A stretch of 64,000 nucleotides of DNA. Origin: an uncultured Clostridia bacterium. GTDB lineage: Bacteria; Bacillota_I; Bacilli_A; RF39; UBA660. Location of the stretch: contig CAMUZE010000002.1 of the NCBI GenBank assembly GCA_947165135.1, positions 1 through 64,000 on the forward strand. Reading direction: 5' to 3'. Every line of letters begins with the position of its first letter. The first letter of the stretch is position 1. Made by a program: the position numbers and the translations under genes. Of the stretch, positions 54,206-62,728 are shown in pieces. The notes under the pieces were generated by a model. The model made no database searches. It was given only the letters and a program-made list of their open reading frames with translations, and was not told where the DNA came from.

Positions 54206-54799
54206 GTTATCACCATAATAATAATACATTTTTTTGCACCAAAAAACAACCAGTTCTGATAAAACATGATTGTTTCGAGTTTCTGAAAACGAACTATGAA
54301 TCATTTATATTAGAAGAGGTTAATCATAACTTAAAAATTAATTTAAATTATAAAAAACCTAATTAATATAAACATCTCTAAATATTATCAGTATTTAGCA
54401 TAATTTCTTATCATTTTGAGTTTTACTTTCTCAACGTTATAACATTTGTCCTTAGTAGATAAGTATTCTATTTCTTAAATTGATTAAGAAAAATTAAATA
54501 TTTATATATGGTAATTTATATTATTAAGTAAAATATATATAAACAATCAATAAATTAATATTAACTATAAATATATATTGAAAAATAAATAATAATATAA
54601 TTTTATATAAATAAGAAATTTATATAGAATTTTTTCACTAAAATAATTAGTTAAGAATAAATATAATAAATAATTAAGTATAAATATAAAATATATAGAT
54701 AAAAATTTAATATAAATAAAACTAATTATCTATTGGACACTTATATATTATCAAATATTAAAAAACATGTCAACTCTTTTTTTAAATTTTTTTAAAAAA
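54206..54799. other. Gene-free, extremely A+T-rich gap
   Basis: About 590 bp with no supportable gene. From 54340 to 54770 nearly every base is A or T, with runs such as TTTATATA and AATAATAT repeated irregularly. I see no tRNA, no consensus promoter pair and no perfect tandem array. It may be a promoter/UP-element region for nothing visible, a silenced foreign segment, or the scar of a decayed gene. It borders the Fic/Xre island. Confidence 0.6.
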
Positions 54800-54823
54800 A
54801 TGTCATTTTTTGTAAAATGACAT
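54800..54823. terminator. Terminator of the hydrogenase gene
   Basis: Perfect 10-bp stem ATGTCATTTT / AAAATGACAT, loop TTGT, with T tracts on the minus-strand side. Confidence 0.92.
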
Positions 54824-54829
54824 CTTAAT

Positions 54830-56335
54830 TTACTTATCTTCGAGTAAATAATGCTTATCACTATACGTCGTATGTAATAGTTTAAAACTCTCTTCGCTTA
54901 AAGGTTGATGTAAATAATTTTTATATAATTTCTTTAATTCATCATTATCATGTGCACATCTTTTTGCTCTTTGTTTATCTATATTGAATAATCCTTTTGA
55001 TCTTTCTTCTCTATATTTATCTAAATCTTTTATTGGACATAAAGGTTGTCCACCACCACCAACACAGCCTCCTTGGCAATTCATTACTTCGATAAAGTGA
55101 TATTTCTTATATTCTTTATTCTTTAATAATTCCTCAAGATTTGATAATTGATGTACAACCGCTACTCTTAGTTTATATTCACCTATATTGATTGTTGCAG
55201 TTTTAATACCATCATAATTTCTTAACGAAGTGAAAACCAATTCATCTTTTTTAAGATTCGTTTTCATCATAATTCTATATAATGTTCTTATAACTGATTC
55301 GCATACGCCACCAGTTGTTCCAAACATTACTCCTCCGCCACTGCTTTCACCCATTATACTATCAAATTTTTCGTCTATTAATGATTCTAATTTAATATTT
55401 TCTTCTTTTAATAAAATTGAAAGTTCACTGCATGTCATAACATAATCTATATTTATGGTATATTCTCGCGCTTCCATTTTTTTTGCTGTACAAGGCGTAA
55501 TAGCAACAGTTACTATCTTATTTGGATCAAACCCTTTTTGCTCACAAAAATAACTTTTTATTATTGCACATTGCATACCAATCGGACTTTTACAACTTGA
55601 TAAATTATCTAAAAGTTCAGGATGATATATCTCAGCATATTTAACCCAAGCAGGGCAACAACTTGTAAACTGTGGAAATGACTTTTTATTTGTTAATCTA
55701 GATGCAAATTCTGCAACTTCTTCTAAAATTGTTAAATCTGCCCCAAATGCAGTATCAAATACATAATCAAATCCAACTTTTTTTAAAGCAGCTACTAGTT
55801 TTCCTTCTGCATTTTCTCCATTTTCTAGTCCAAAGTTTTCTCCTATAGCTACTCTAACTGCTGGAGAAATTAATGCTACAACTATTTTTTCATTAGCATC
55901 TATAATTTGCTTAACATCTTTATAACAATATTTTGGTATCAAAGCTCCAGTAGGACAATTTAATATACACTGACCACATCCTATACATATAGGCTCTTTG
56001 CACTTATTTAAATCATAAGAAATATTTACTTTATTTTCACAAGTGTTTTTACATTGACCACAATTGATGCATTTTTCAACTATTCTTGAAATACAATAAT
56101 TATTGTCACTTATTCTTACTTTTTTATCTTCTAAAGTATCATTTATAATTTTACTTTTTTTATCACTTAATGCATCCTCTAATACTGAATCAATAATAGA
56201 ATCTAAATTATCATATATAGGTTCTGATTCATTAAATTTATCTTTAGTTGCATTACACATAGGGCAAATAAAATCTTCTTTTATTTCTTCACTTTCGAAA
56301 ATATAACCACAAATTGTACATATATATTTCTTCAT
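54830..56335 (-). CDS. [FeFe]-hydrogenase fused to an N-terminal rubredoxin
   Basis: Reversible H2 oxidation/proton reduction, here probably disposal of electrons in fermentation. 501 residues: a rubredoxin-like domain (Cys6, Cys9, Cys24, Cys27), an acidic helical linker (38-80), a 2[4Fe-4S] ferredoxin (CINCGQCKNTC at 89-99 and CIGCGQCILNCPTGAL), then the H-cluster domain with L1 TSCCPAWVKYAE, L2 TPCTAKKMEAREY and L3 MNCQGGCVGGGGQPLCP. All H-cluster Cys are present. The L3 Pro of CPGGC is Gln here. Maturases HydE/F/G are not in the window. Monocistronic. Confidence 0.93.
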   Translation of the reverse strand: MKKYICTICGYIFESEEIKEDFICPMCNATKDKFNESEPIYDNLDSIIDSVLEDALSDKKSKIINDTLEDKKVRISDNNYCISRIVEKCINCGQCKNTCENKVNISYDLNKCKEPICIGCGQCILNCPTGALIPKYCYKDVKQIIDANEKIVVALISPAVRVAIGENFGLENGENAEGKLVAALKKVGFDYVFDTAFGADLTILEEVAEFASRLTNKKSFPQFTSCCPAWVKYAEIYHPELLDNLSSCKSPIGMQCAIIKSYFCEQKGFDPNKIVTVAITPCTAKKMEAREYTINIDYVMTCSELSILLKEENIKLESLIDEKFDSIMGESSGGGVMFGTTGGVCESVIRTLYRIMMKTNLKKDELVFTSLRNYDGIKTATINIGEYKLRVAVVHQLSNLEELLKNKEYKKYHFIEVMNCQGGCVGGGGQPLCPIKDLDKYREERSKGLFNIDKQRAKRCAHDNDELKKLYKNYLHQPLSEESFKLLHTTYSDKHYLLEDK

Positions 56336-56378
56336 ATATTTTTCCTCTCGACTAAATAATTATATCATATTTTGATTA

Positions 56379-57170
56379 TCATTTATTATAATATTGAGTA
56401 CACCTAAATCCATCACATATTATTTTATAATTATCTACTATTTTATTATTACTTACGACATATATTGAAGGGTATATGTAATCATATGTTTTTTTATTTA
56501 CATCAAATTTGTTATCTAGAGTATTTAATTTAGATAATAATTCAATACTCATATTACTCGAATCAAAATAATAAATATTTTTTGAATAGCTAATCCATTT
56601 TTCTATAACATCGTAGATAAGAGCACATTCTAAATTTTTACAATTATCTCCTAAAAATATAATTTTTGAATATTCTTTATCATTTATAACTTCTAACAAT
56701 TTATTCTCATTTATTTTAATGATATCTAATGTTTGCTTCTTACTATTTTTATATTCGTCTGTAGTCATATGAAAATATTTACTAAATTCATATTCTTTTG
56801 AATATGCTGCACTTTTAAAAAAAATATTTTCTTCATTATCTATTTTCACATCTAATTTATAAGAATTTATATCATTTATTACAATATTTTTTCCACAATC
56901 AAATTGTATTGTTCTTGTAGCTTTATTATATTTATAATCACTACAAAAACTATAATCATCTGTTTGATTATCACTATTTGGTTTATAATATATCATTTCT
57001 TCATCATTAATATATAATATTTCAGTATATCCACTTTTTTTATTATAATGATACCATTTATGGTTTAACAAATTTTTATCAAAATTCTTTAAACTAAGTA
57101 CATAAAATATGGATATTATTACAAATATTATTGTACTAATAATTATAACTATCATTCCTCTATTTTTCAT
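56379..57170 (-). CDS. Membrane-anchored protein with a thioredoxin-like tail
   Basis: 263 residues. One N-terminal membrane helix (about 7-27). The middle is beta-rich with two Cys (CSDYKYNK...FDCGKN). The C-terminal part (about 160-260) alternates strand and helix like a thioredoxin fold: SKIIFLGDNCKNLECALIYDVIEKW, then NIYYFDSS, and a YPSIYVVSNNKIVDNYK strand with the cis-Pro-like position. The usual CxxC is CKNLEC instead. Ends with two further Cys. I propose a redox-like extracellular protein, but the function is unknown. Confidence 0.55.
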   Translation of the reverse strand: MKNRGMIVIIISTIIFVIISIFYVLSLKNFDKNLLNHKWYHYNKKSGYTEILYINDEEMIYYKPNSDNQTDDYSFCSDYKYNKATRTIQFDCGKNIVINDINSYKLDVKIDNEENIFFKSAAYSKEYEFSKYFHMTTDEYKNSKKQTLDIIKINENKLLEVINDKEYSKIIFLGDNCKNLECALIYDVIEKWISYSKNIYYFDSSNMSIELLSKLNTLDNKFDVNKKTYDYIYPSIYVVSNNKIVDNYKIICDGFRCTQYYNK

Positions 57171-57188
57171 AATAATATGATATCAAAA

Positions 57189-57214
57189 AACAAGTAATAA
57201 TTCAATTACTTGTT
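57189..57214 (-). terminator. Terminator of the 88-residue gene
   Basis: Stem AACAAGTAAT / ATTACTTGTT, 6-nt loop, T tail on the minus strand. Confidence 0.85.
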
Positions 57215-57472
57215 TGTGTTTGCATAATAGTTAAATTCAGCTATTTCCCTTGAGATGCTTTCTAATTCATCTGCATCCGAATCATCTTCTAAGACTTCAT
57301 CTATTTGAAATAATATTTCTTCTATAGAACCACATTTATATGGATCTATGTTATAACTTAACAATACTTCGCATTGATAATCAGATAAAAATATATTATT
57401 ATTTATTTCTTTATGCATATATTTTTGATCTACTAAATCATCTATATTTATCTCTTCATTATTTATCTTCAT
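57206..57472 (-). CDS. Unknown small acidic protein
   Basis: 88 residues, acidic (MKINNEEINIDDLVDQKY start, EVLEDDSDADELESISREI near the end), no membrane segment. No family recognised. It lies 25 bp downstream of rpmE and after its terminator. Confidence 0.6.
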   Translation of the reverse strand: MKINNEEINIDDLVDQKYMHKEINNNIFLSDYQCEVLLSYNIDPYKCGSIEEILFQIDEVLEDDSDADELESISREIAEFNYYANTNK

Positions 57473-57489
57473 AAATTATCCTAAAAGAA

Positions 57490-57510
57490 AATCACTATTA
57501 ATCAGTGATT
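57490..57510 (-). terminator. Terminator of rpmE
   Basis: Stem AATCACT / AGTGATT, 7-nt loop, TTTTCTTTT on the minus strand, overlapping the rpmE stop. Confidence 0.75.
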
Positions 57511-57698
57511 CCATATTTGTCTTTGAATTTTTGTACATTACCAGTCTTAACAGTTTTAAATTTACCTGTATAGAATGAGTGGCATTTGTTACATGATTCT
57601 AATTGAATTTCATCTTTAGTTGATTTTACTTCAAATTCATTTCCGCATGCACATTTAACTTTGCATACTTTTTGTACAGGATGTATTCCCTTTTTCAT
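57498..57698 (-). CDS. rpmE: 50S ribosomal protein L31 (zinc form)
   Basis: 66 residues with the L31 core KVKCACGNEFEVKST and SCNKCHSFYTGKFKTVKTGNVQKF. Four Cys (two CxC/CxxC pairs) mark the zinc-binding form. AGGAGG lies before the ATG, in a leader with a strong hairpin. Confidence 0.97.
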   Translation of the reverse strand: MKKGIHPVQKVCKVKCACGNEFEVKSTKDEIQLESCNKCHSFYTGKFKTVKTGNVQKFKDKYGITD

Positions 57699-57716
57699 AA
57701 TATTTTCCTCCTCGCC

Positions 57717-57735
57717 ATAACTTATACCAAGTTAT
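57717..57735 (-). promoter_or_regulatory. Hairpin in the rpmE leader
   Basis: Stem ATAACTT / AAGTTAT with loop GGTAT (minus-strand reading), just ahead of the ribosome-binding site. Possible autogenous L31 control element. No T run follows, so it is not a terminator. Confidence 0.4.
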
Positions 57736-57754
57736 AGAAATAACTTCATTGTGT

Positions 57755-57783
57755 ATTATACATGCATTTTATAATAAAATCAA
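57755..57783 (-). promoter_or_regulatory. Promoter of rpmE
   Basis: TTGATT (57783-57778), 17-bp spacer, TATAAT (57760-57755). Confidence 0.75.
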
Positions 57784-57793
57784 GAATTAATTG

Positions 57794-58399
57794 TTATTTT
57801 ACATAATTATTTATTTTATTGTATATATTATATTCAAAATTATTATTTTTATATAAATTGTATATATCATACATATTAATATAATTTTCTGAATATAAAC
57901 CATTTAATTTACCTGAAATAATAGGATTAAATTTAGAACAGTAATTTCCAACTATTACTACTTTAGCATCAGTTAACCTATTTATTATTTTTATTAAATT
58001 ATTTACTTCATAATATTTTTTTAAAATATATTCTTTAATTAATCTTTCATTTTTATTACATTTTGACATGTATTCTTTATTGCCTGCATTTATTATAATA
58101 ATATCTGCTTTTTGTATTTCTACATTTAAATACATTTTTTCTCCCTTGTTATATAAATAATAATTATTTTTAATATCATTTTCTATATCACTATATTTTT
58201 TGAATTCAAATATAAATTTATCATTAATATTTTTATATTTTTCTTTTAAATAAAATAAATAATTCTTATTATCTAATTCTACTAAATAATTATCACCAAG
58301 TATTAATATATTTTTCTCATTATTAGAGTATTTACTATATATAACTATTGCAAAAAAACAAGCAAATAAAAAAATAATTAAAATATTTATTTTTTTCAT
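57794..58399 (-). CDS. Membrane-anchored SGNH-like protein (degenerate)
   Basis: 201 residues: membrane helix (about 4-21), then an SGNH-hydrolase outline with NILILGDNYL where the family has GDS (Ser is Asn), and IIINAGNKEYM where block III has GxND. The catalytic Ser and a clear block V His are not evident, so an active esterase is doubtful. It follows murA by 38 bp. Confidence 0.5.
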   Translation of the reverse strand: MKKINILIIFLFACFFAIVIYSKYSNNEKNILILGDNYLVELDNKNYLFYLKEKYKNINDKFIFEFKKYSDIENDIKNNYYLYNKGEKMYLNVEIQKADIIIINAGNKEYMSKCNKNERLIKEYILKKYYEVNNLIKIINRLTDAKVVIVGNYCSKFNPIISGKLNGLYSENYINMYDIYNLYKNNNFEYNIYNKINNYVK

Positions 58400-58437
58400 A
58401 TAATCACCTAATAAATATTACTAATTATTTTTACTCA

Positions 58438-59694
58438 TTATTCCTCAGAAATCTCTATATGGGCACCTACATTTTTTAACTTATTAATTACATCCCCATA
58501 TCCTCTTAATATATATTCACTATTATCTATTGTAGTTGTTCCTTCGGCTATTAACCCAGCTATTAATAATGATGCCCCACCTCTTAAATCTGTTGCAATA
58601 ACATTAGTTCCTTTTAATTTTCTTGGACCAATTATTTCTAATTTATTTAAAGATAAAATATTTGTAATTGCACCCATTCTATTTAAATCATATGTATTTT
58701 TAAATCTATTTTCATACAAAGTTTCTTCGACTATTGATTTTCCTTTTGCTTGAGTAAGTAATGTTGTTATAGGCTGTTGCAAATCAGTTGGAAAACCAGG
58801 AAAAACTAATGTTTTAACATATGTAGATTTTATATCAATGCATTTTGAAATGGTTAATGTATCATTATCAATTTTATAATCAATTCCAATTTCTTTAATT
58901 TTCATTAAAAGAGCTTCTATATGTTCTTTGATTATTCCTTTTATTTTTAAATTATTCCCAAGCAGTGCTCCAATTATTATATATGTACCGCTTTCTATTC
59001 TATCTGGAAACACTTCAACTACACCATTATCTAAATTTTTATTGCCATCAATTTCTATTGTTTTGGTTCCTGCTCCTCTAATTTTAGCTCCCATATTTAT
59101 TAGTAATGATGCTACATTTACTATTTCTGGTTCCATTGCAGCATTCTCAATTATTGTTGTTCCTTCTGCACCAATTGCAGCAAGCATCACATTAATAGTA
59201 GCTCCAACGCTAGGAAAATCAAAATATATCTTTTTACCTATTAGTTTTTCTGCAGTAATAGTATATCTGTTTTTTACTATATCTACTTTAGCACCTAATT
59301 CTTCAAATGCCTTTATATGTATATCTATCGGTCTTGCCCCAATATTACATCCACCAGGAAAAGATATTTCAACTTTGCCAAATTTTGCAAGAAGAACACC
59401 CATAAAATAATAAGATGCTCTCATTTGCACACTTAGTTCTTCTGGTATAGGTTTATTTTCTATTTTTGAAGAATCTATATAAAGTGCATCATTTTTATGC
59501 TCGACTTTACAATTTAATAATTCCATTATTTTTATTAAATAATCTATATCTCTTATTTCTGGAACATTATAAATAATACTTTTATTCTTTGATAGTATAG
59601 CTGCAGGTATTAGAGCAACCGCACTGTTTTTAGCACCACTTATTTTAATTTCTCCAGATAATTCATAGTTACCATCAATAATTATTTTTGACAT
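58438..59694 (-). CDS. murA: UDP-GlcNAc 1-carboxyvinyltransferase
   Basis: First committed step of peptidoglycan synthesis, adding enolpyruvate from PEP to UDP-GlcNAc. About 418 residues from ATG 59694 (GGTG upstream; an in-frame TTG and GTG at 59703/59700 are alternatives). Diagnostic: ISGAKNSAVALIPAAIL, the catalytic Cys in SFPGGCNIGARPIDIHI (about residue 116), FPTDLQQPITTLL and ENRFKNTYDLNRMGA. Cys rather than Asp at the active site predicts fosfomycin sensitivity. Next to spoIIR, as in related Bacillota. Confidence 0.96.
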   Translation of the reverse strand: MSKIIIDGNYELSGEIKISGAKNSAVALIPAAILSKNKSIIYNVPEIRDIDYLIKIMELLNCKVEHKNDALYIDSSKIENKPIPEELSVQMRASYYFMGVLLAKFGKVEISFPGGCNIGARPIDIHIKAFEELGAKVDIVKNRYTITAEKLIGKKIYFDFPSVGATINVMLAAIGAEGTTIIENAAMEPEIVNVASLLINMGAKIRGAGTKTIEIDGNKNLDNGVVEVFPDRIESGTYIIIGALLGNNLKIKGIIKEHIEALLMKIKEIGIDYKIDNDTLTISKCIDIKSTYVKTLVFPGFPTDLQQPITTLLTQAKGKSIVEETLYENRFKNTYDLNRMGAITNILSLNKLEIIGPRKLKGTNVIATDLRGGASLLIAGLIAEGTTTIDNSEYILRGYGDVINKLKNVGAHIEISEE

Positions 59695-59768
59695 ATACAC
59701 CAATGCCTTTCTAATTTAATAATACTATTAAAATTAGATTTTATCAATGAAATCGGTCTTTTTTTACA

Positions 59769-60275
59769 TTAAAATAAACTTTTTATTACTTTTAATAATT
59801 TAAAATCATATTTGACTTCTTCATAATCAAAATTATCATCTATCATACAGAGAGGCGGATATAAAATACACCAATAATTATTACCTTTTCCTTCTCCAAT
59901 TTCAATAACTAAACTTTCATATTCTCCTTCTTTAAAAACTTGATTTTTATATTTTTTTTCAGGAAAATAATTCATACCATAACTTATATTATAATTCATA
60001 TTATAATTGTTCTCATTAAATACTTGATCTATATTATTTTGAATATTTTCAATATTGCTAATAATATTCTCTCTTGTCATCTCTATATTTTTTTCTTCTT
60101 TAAATAATATTTTAGACAGTGTATTTACTACTTTCATTTTCATGATAATATCAGTCGAAGAATTACTGTTAGCAATTACTCTAAATCTAATAGCATCCTC
60201 AGTTAAATTATTTGTATTATCTGATAAATATATTATTACAAAAATTATAAACACTCCTAAAAATACTTTTTTCAT
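59769..60275 (-). CDS. spoIIR: Stage II sporulation protein R
   Basis: SpoIIR is secreted from the forespore and triggers cleavage of pro-sigma-E by SpoIIGA. 168 residues: N-terminal signal/anchor (about 5-17), the core AIRFRVIANSNSSTDIIMKMKV (the IRFRVIANSDS block), and the C-terminal IGEGKGNNYWCILYPPLC block. At 168 residues it is shorter than the Bacillus protein. Both hallmark blocks are intact. The ATG at 60275 follows a terminator hairpin whose right arm carries AAGGTTGG, the likely ribosome-binding site. Confidence 0.9.
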   Translation of the reverse strand: MKKVFLGVFIIFVIIYLSDNTNNLTEDAIRFRVIANSNSSTDIIMKMKVVNTLSKILFKEEKNIEMTRENIISNIENIQNNIDQVFNENNYNMNYNISYGMNYFPEKKYKNQVFKEGEYESLVIEIGEGKGNNYWCILYPPLCMIDDNFDYEEVKYDFKLLKVIKSLF

Positions 60276-60313
60276 TAAAAAAACCAACCTTTCAAATTAA
60301 TATTGGTTGGTTT
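60276..60313 (-). terminator. Terminator of prmC overlapping the spoIIR ribosome-binding site
   Basis: Stem AAACCAACC / GGTTGGTTT (60313-60305 and 60289-60281 on the minus strand) followed by a T run that abuts the spoIIR ATG. The descending arm contains the spoIIR Shine-Dalgarno, so transcripts reading through prmC would fold it away. Confidence 0.85.
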
Positions 60314-60322
60314 ATTTAATTT

Positions 60323-61063
60323 TTATTCATTAATTATAAAAATATATCTATCTTTTTGTGATAAGTCTTTTTCTACTGTTATTTTTGAATCATTATAATA
60401 TTTCTTTGCTATATTACATATAGCCTCTGCTTGCCACCATCCTATTTCAAATGCAATAATGAATTTTTTATTTAAATATCTTTTTGATTCTTCCAATATT
60501 TTTTCATAGAAGTATAATCCATTATTCTTTGCATATAATGCAAGATGTGGTTCATATTTCTTTACACTATCCATTATCTTTTCATTTTCACTAATATATG
60601 GAGGATTACTTATAATAACATCAAATTTACCATAAACATTTGAAAAAATATCACTTTCGATAAAATTTATTATTGTTCCATTAATTTCTGCATTTTCTTT
60701 AGCAACAGTTAGTGCTTCTTTACTAATATCAACTGCTGTAACATTAGAATCTAAATTCTTTTTTAATGCAATTGATATTGCTCCAGATCCAGTTCCTATA
60801 TCTAAAATATCTACTTTGCTATTAAATATTTTTTCAATATAATTAATTGTTTTCTCAACTAAATACTCTGTTTCATATCTGGGTATTAAAACATTTTCAT
60901 TAACATTTATTCTATATCCATAAAAATCAACATATCCAACTAAATACTGAATAGGATAATTATTTAATAATTTATTATAATCTTCATCAATATCTTTACT
61001 AACCCTTAATAATTCTTCTGCTTCTCTTTTTGAAATTCCTAAATCTATTATTCTATCAAGCAT
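60323..61063 (-). CDS. prmC: Release-factor glutamine methyltransferase
   Basis: Methylates the Gln of the GGQ motif in release factors. The SAM-binding motif LDIGTGSGAISIAL and the catalytic ISNPPYISENE are clear. The ATG at 61063 has GGAAG 6 nt upstream and overlaps the prfA stop by 8 bp, giving 246 residues; ATG 61090 and TTG 61099 are alternatives. The N-terminal domain is a bit short for the family. Coupled to prfA. Confidence 0.93.
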   Translation of the reverse strand: MLDRIIDLGISKREAEELLRVSKDIDEDYNKLLNNYPIQYLVGYVDFYGYRINVNENVLIPRYETEYLVEKTINYIEKIFNSKVDILDIGTGSGAISIALKKNLDSNVTAVDISKEALTVAKENAEINGTIINFIESDIFSNVYGKFDVIISNPPYISENEKIMDSVKKYEPHLALYAKNNGLYFYEKILEESKRYLNKKFIIAFEIGWWQAEAICNIAKKYYNDSKITVEKDLSQKDRYIFIINE

Positions 61064-62117
61064 TACTTTCTTCCATTCTAATTTTTTCATCCTCGGCAAT
61101 AAGCGCTTGAATTAAATCTTCTAAATCGCCTTCCATTATCTTATCAAGATGCATTACTGTATAATTGATTCTATGATCAGTTAATCTATTTTGTGGATAA
61201 TTATAAGTCCTTATTTTTTCTGATCTATCACCAGTACCAATTTTACTTCTTCTTTCATTACCAAGTTTTTCATCTTGTTCTCTTTGTTTTAAATCATATA
61301 ATCTTGTTTTAAGAATTTGCATAGCTTTTTCTTTATTTTTTATTTGACTTCTTTCAACTTGACAATAAACAACTATACCAGTTGGAATATGTGTAATTCT
61401 AACAGCAGAATCTGTAGTATTTACACATTGTCCTCCAGCCCCACTACTTCTTGTTATATCTACTCTTATATCACTATCTTTAATTTCTATTTCTACTTCT
61501 TCTGCTTCTGGCATAACAAGAACTGTTGCTGTTGAAGTGTGTACTCTACCAGCAGATTCAGTTTCTGGTACCCTTTGAACTCTATGTGCTCCGCTTTCAT
61601 ATTTCATCTTTGAATACACAGCTTCACCACTTAACATAAATTCAATTTGAGAATACCCTCCACTTTCTCCTTCAACTTCATGAGTGACTTCTAACTTCCA
61701 TCCTTGTTTTTCTGCATATTTATAATACATTCTAAACAGATCACCAGCAAAAATATTACCTTCATCACCACCTGCTGCTCCACGAATTTCAACAATAACA
61801 TTTTTTTCATCATTTGGGTCTTTAGGTAATAACATTACTTTTAATTTTTTTTCTAAGTTTTCTTTTTCTAAATGTAGTTTATCTAATTCTTCATTAGCAA
61901 ATTCTTTCATTTCTGGATCTTTTGCCATTTCTTTTGCTGCATCTATATCATCAAGTACTGTATTATAATTATTATATGCTAGTACAATATTTTCTAAAGA
62001 GTTTTTTTCTTTTTGTATTACTTGCATTTTTTTATAATCTTCATATATTTCTGGTTTTAATAATTCTTGACATAAAATGTCATATCTTTCTTTTATATTA
62101 TCTAATCTTTCTTTCAT
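61056..62117 (-). CDS. prfA: Peptide chain release factor 1
   Basis: Reads UAA/UAG at the ribosomal A site. 353 residues: the tripeptide-anticodon region with PETESAGRVHTS, the catalytic GGQ in SSGAGGQCVNTTDSAVRITH, and the coiled-coil N-terminus. Full length. First gene of prfA-prmC. Confidence 0.97.
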   Translation of the reverse strand: MKERLDNIKERYDILCQELLKPEIYEDYKKMQVIQKEKNSLENIVLAYNNYNTVLDDIDAAKEMAKDPEMKEFANEELDKLHLEKENLEKKLKVMLLPKDPNDEKNVIVEIRGAAGGDEGNIFAGDLFRMYYKYAEKQGWKLEVTHEVEGESGGYSQIEFMLSGEAVYSKMKYESGAHRVQRVPETESAGRVHTSTATVLVMPEAEEVEIEIKDSDIRVDITRSSGAGGQCVNTTDSAVRITHIPTGIVVYCQVERSQIKNKEKAMQILKTRLYDLKQREQDEKLGNERRSKIGTGDRSEKIRTYNYPQNRLTDHRINYTVMHLDKIMEGDLEDLIQALIAEDEKIRMEESNA

Positions 62118-62156
62118 ATTTTTTTCCTTTCTATTACAATATTTCAGAAAAATCAG

Positions 62157-62606
62157 CTATAAATCTACTTCGTCTTCATACCCTTCATCAACAATTACTA
62201 AATCTTTATAATCATCATCGGGATTATCATCATCCATATCATCTATATCATCATAATAATTATTTTCTTTATCTTCTTCATCTTCGTCTTCTTGTACTTC
62301 TTCTGTTGGAATATCATCCTCAAGTTCATTTTCAATTTCATTAATATTAATTTCAGAAGTATGGTTTTCTCTTAAATCAATATATCCTTTTTCTAACTGA
62401 ATAAATCTTTTTTCAGTAGATATTAATGAAAAGAAGTCACCTATTTGTGCTTCAAAAGCAGCATCTCCTAAGTTTAAAACATTGCATATTATTTTAAAAA
62501 TCTCACTAACTTTCATTTTTTTACCTTTTTCTTTTAAAATAACATATGCAATATCATCAAAAGACATTGTCTCTAAATCTTCTTTATTTATAGTTTTAAA
62601 TTTCAT
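62157..62606 (-). CDS. rpoE: RNA polymerase delta subunit
   Basis: 149 residues from ATG 62606 (GAGG about 11 nt upstream, and the alignment start MKFKTINKEDLETMSFDDIAYVILKEKG matches the family). The N-terminal HARE-HTH domain (1-90: KKMKVSEIFKIIC, DFFSLISTEKRFIQLEKGYIDLR) is followed by a highly acidic Asp/Glu tail (100-149). This subunit is restricted to Bacillota and supports the lineage assignment. An upstream extension to 62648 is open but unlikely. Confidence 0.93.
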   Translation of the reverse strand: MKFKTINKEDLETMSFDDIAYVILKEKGKKMKVSEIFKIICNVLNLGDAAFEAQIGDFFSLISTEKRFIQLEKGYIDLRENHTSEININEIENELEDDIPTEEVQEDEDEEDKENNYYDDIDDMDDDNPDDDYKDLVIVDEGYEDEVDL

Positions 62607-62728
62607 ATTTTTTGTAGCCTCCTCAAAGCAATTATTTTCTCTTTCCATTAAAATTATACTTATTTTTTTTAATAAATCAAGTATTTTTTATATATTTATT
62701 TAGCATAATAAATAATGGGCAAAAATAT

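Noticed and set aside
54206-54829. Replication origin in the A+T-rich gap
   Set aside because: No DnaA-box cluster and no dnaA/dnaN or partition genes nearby.
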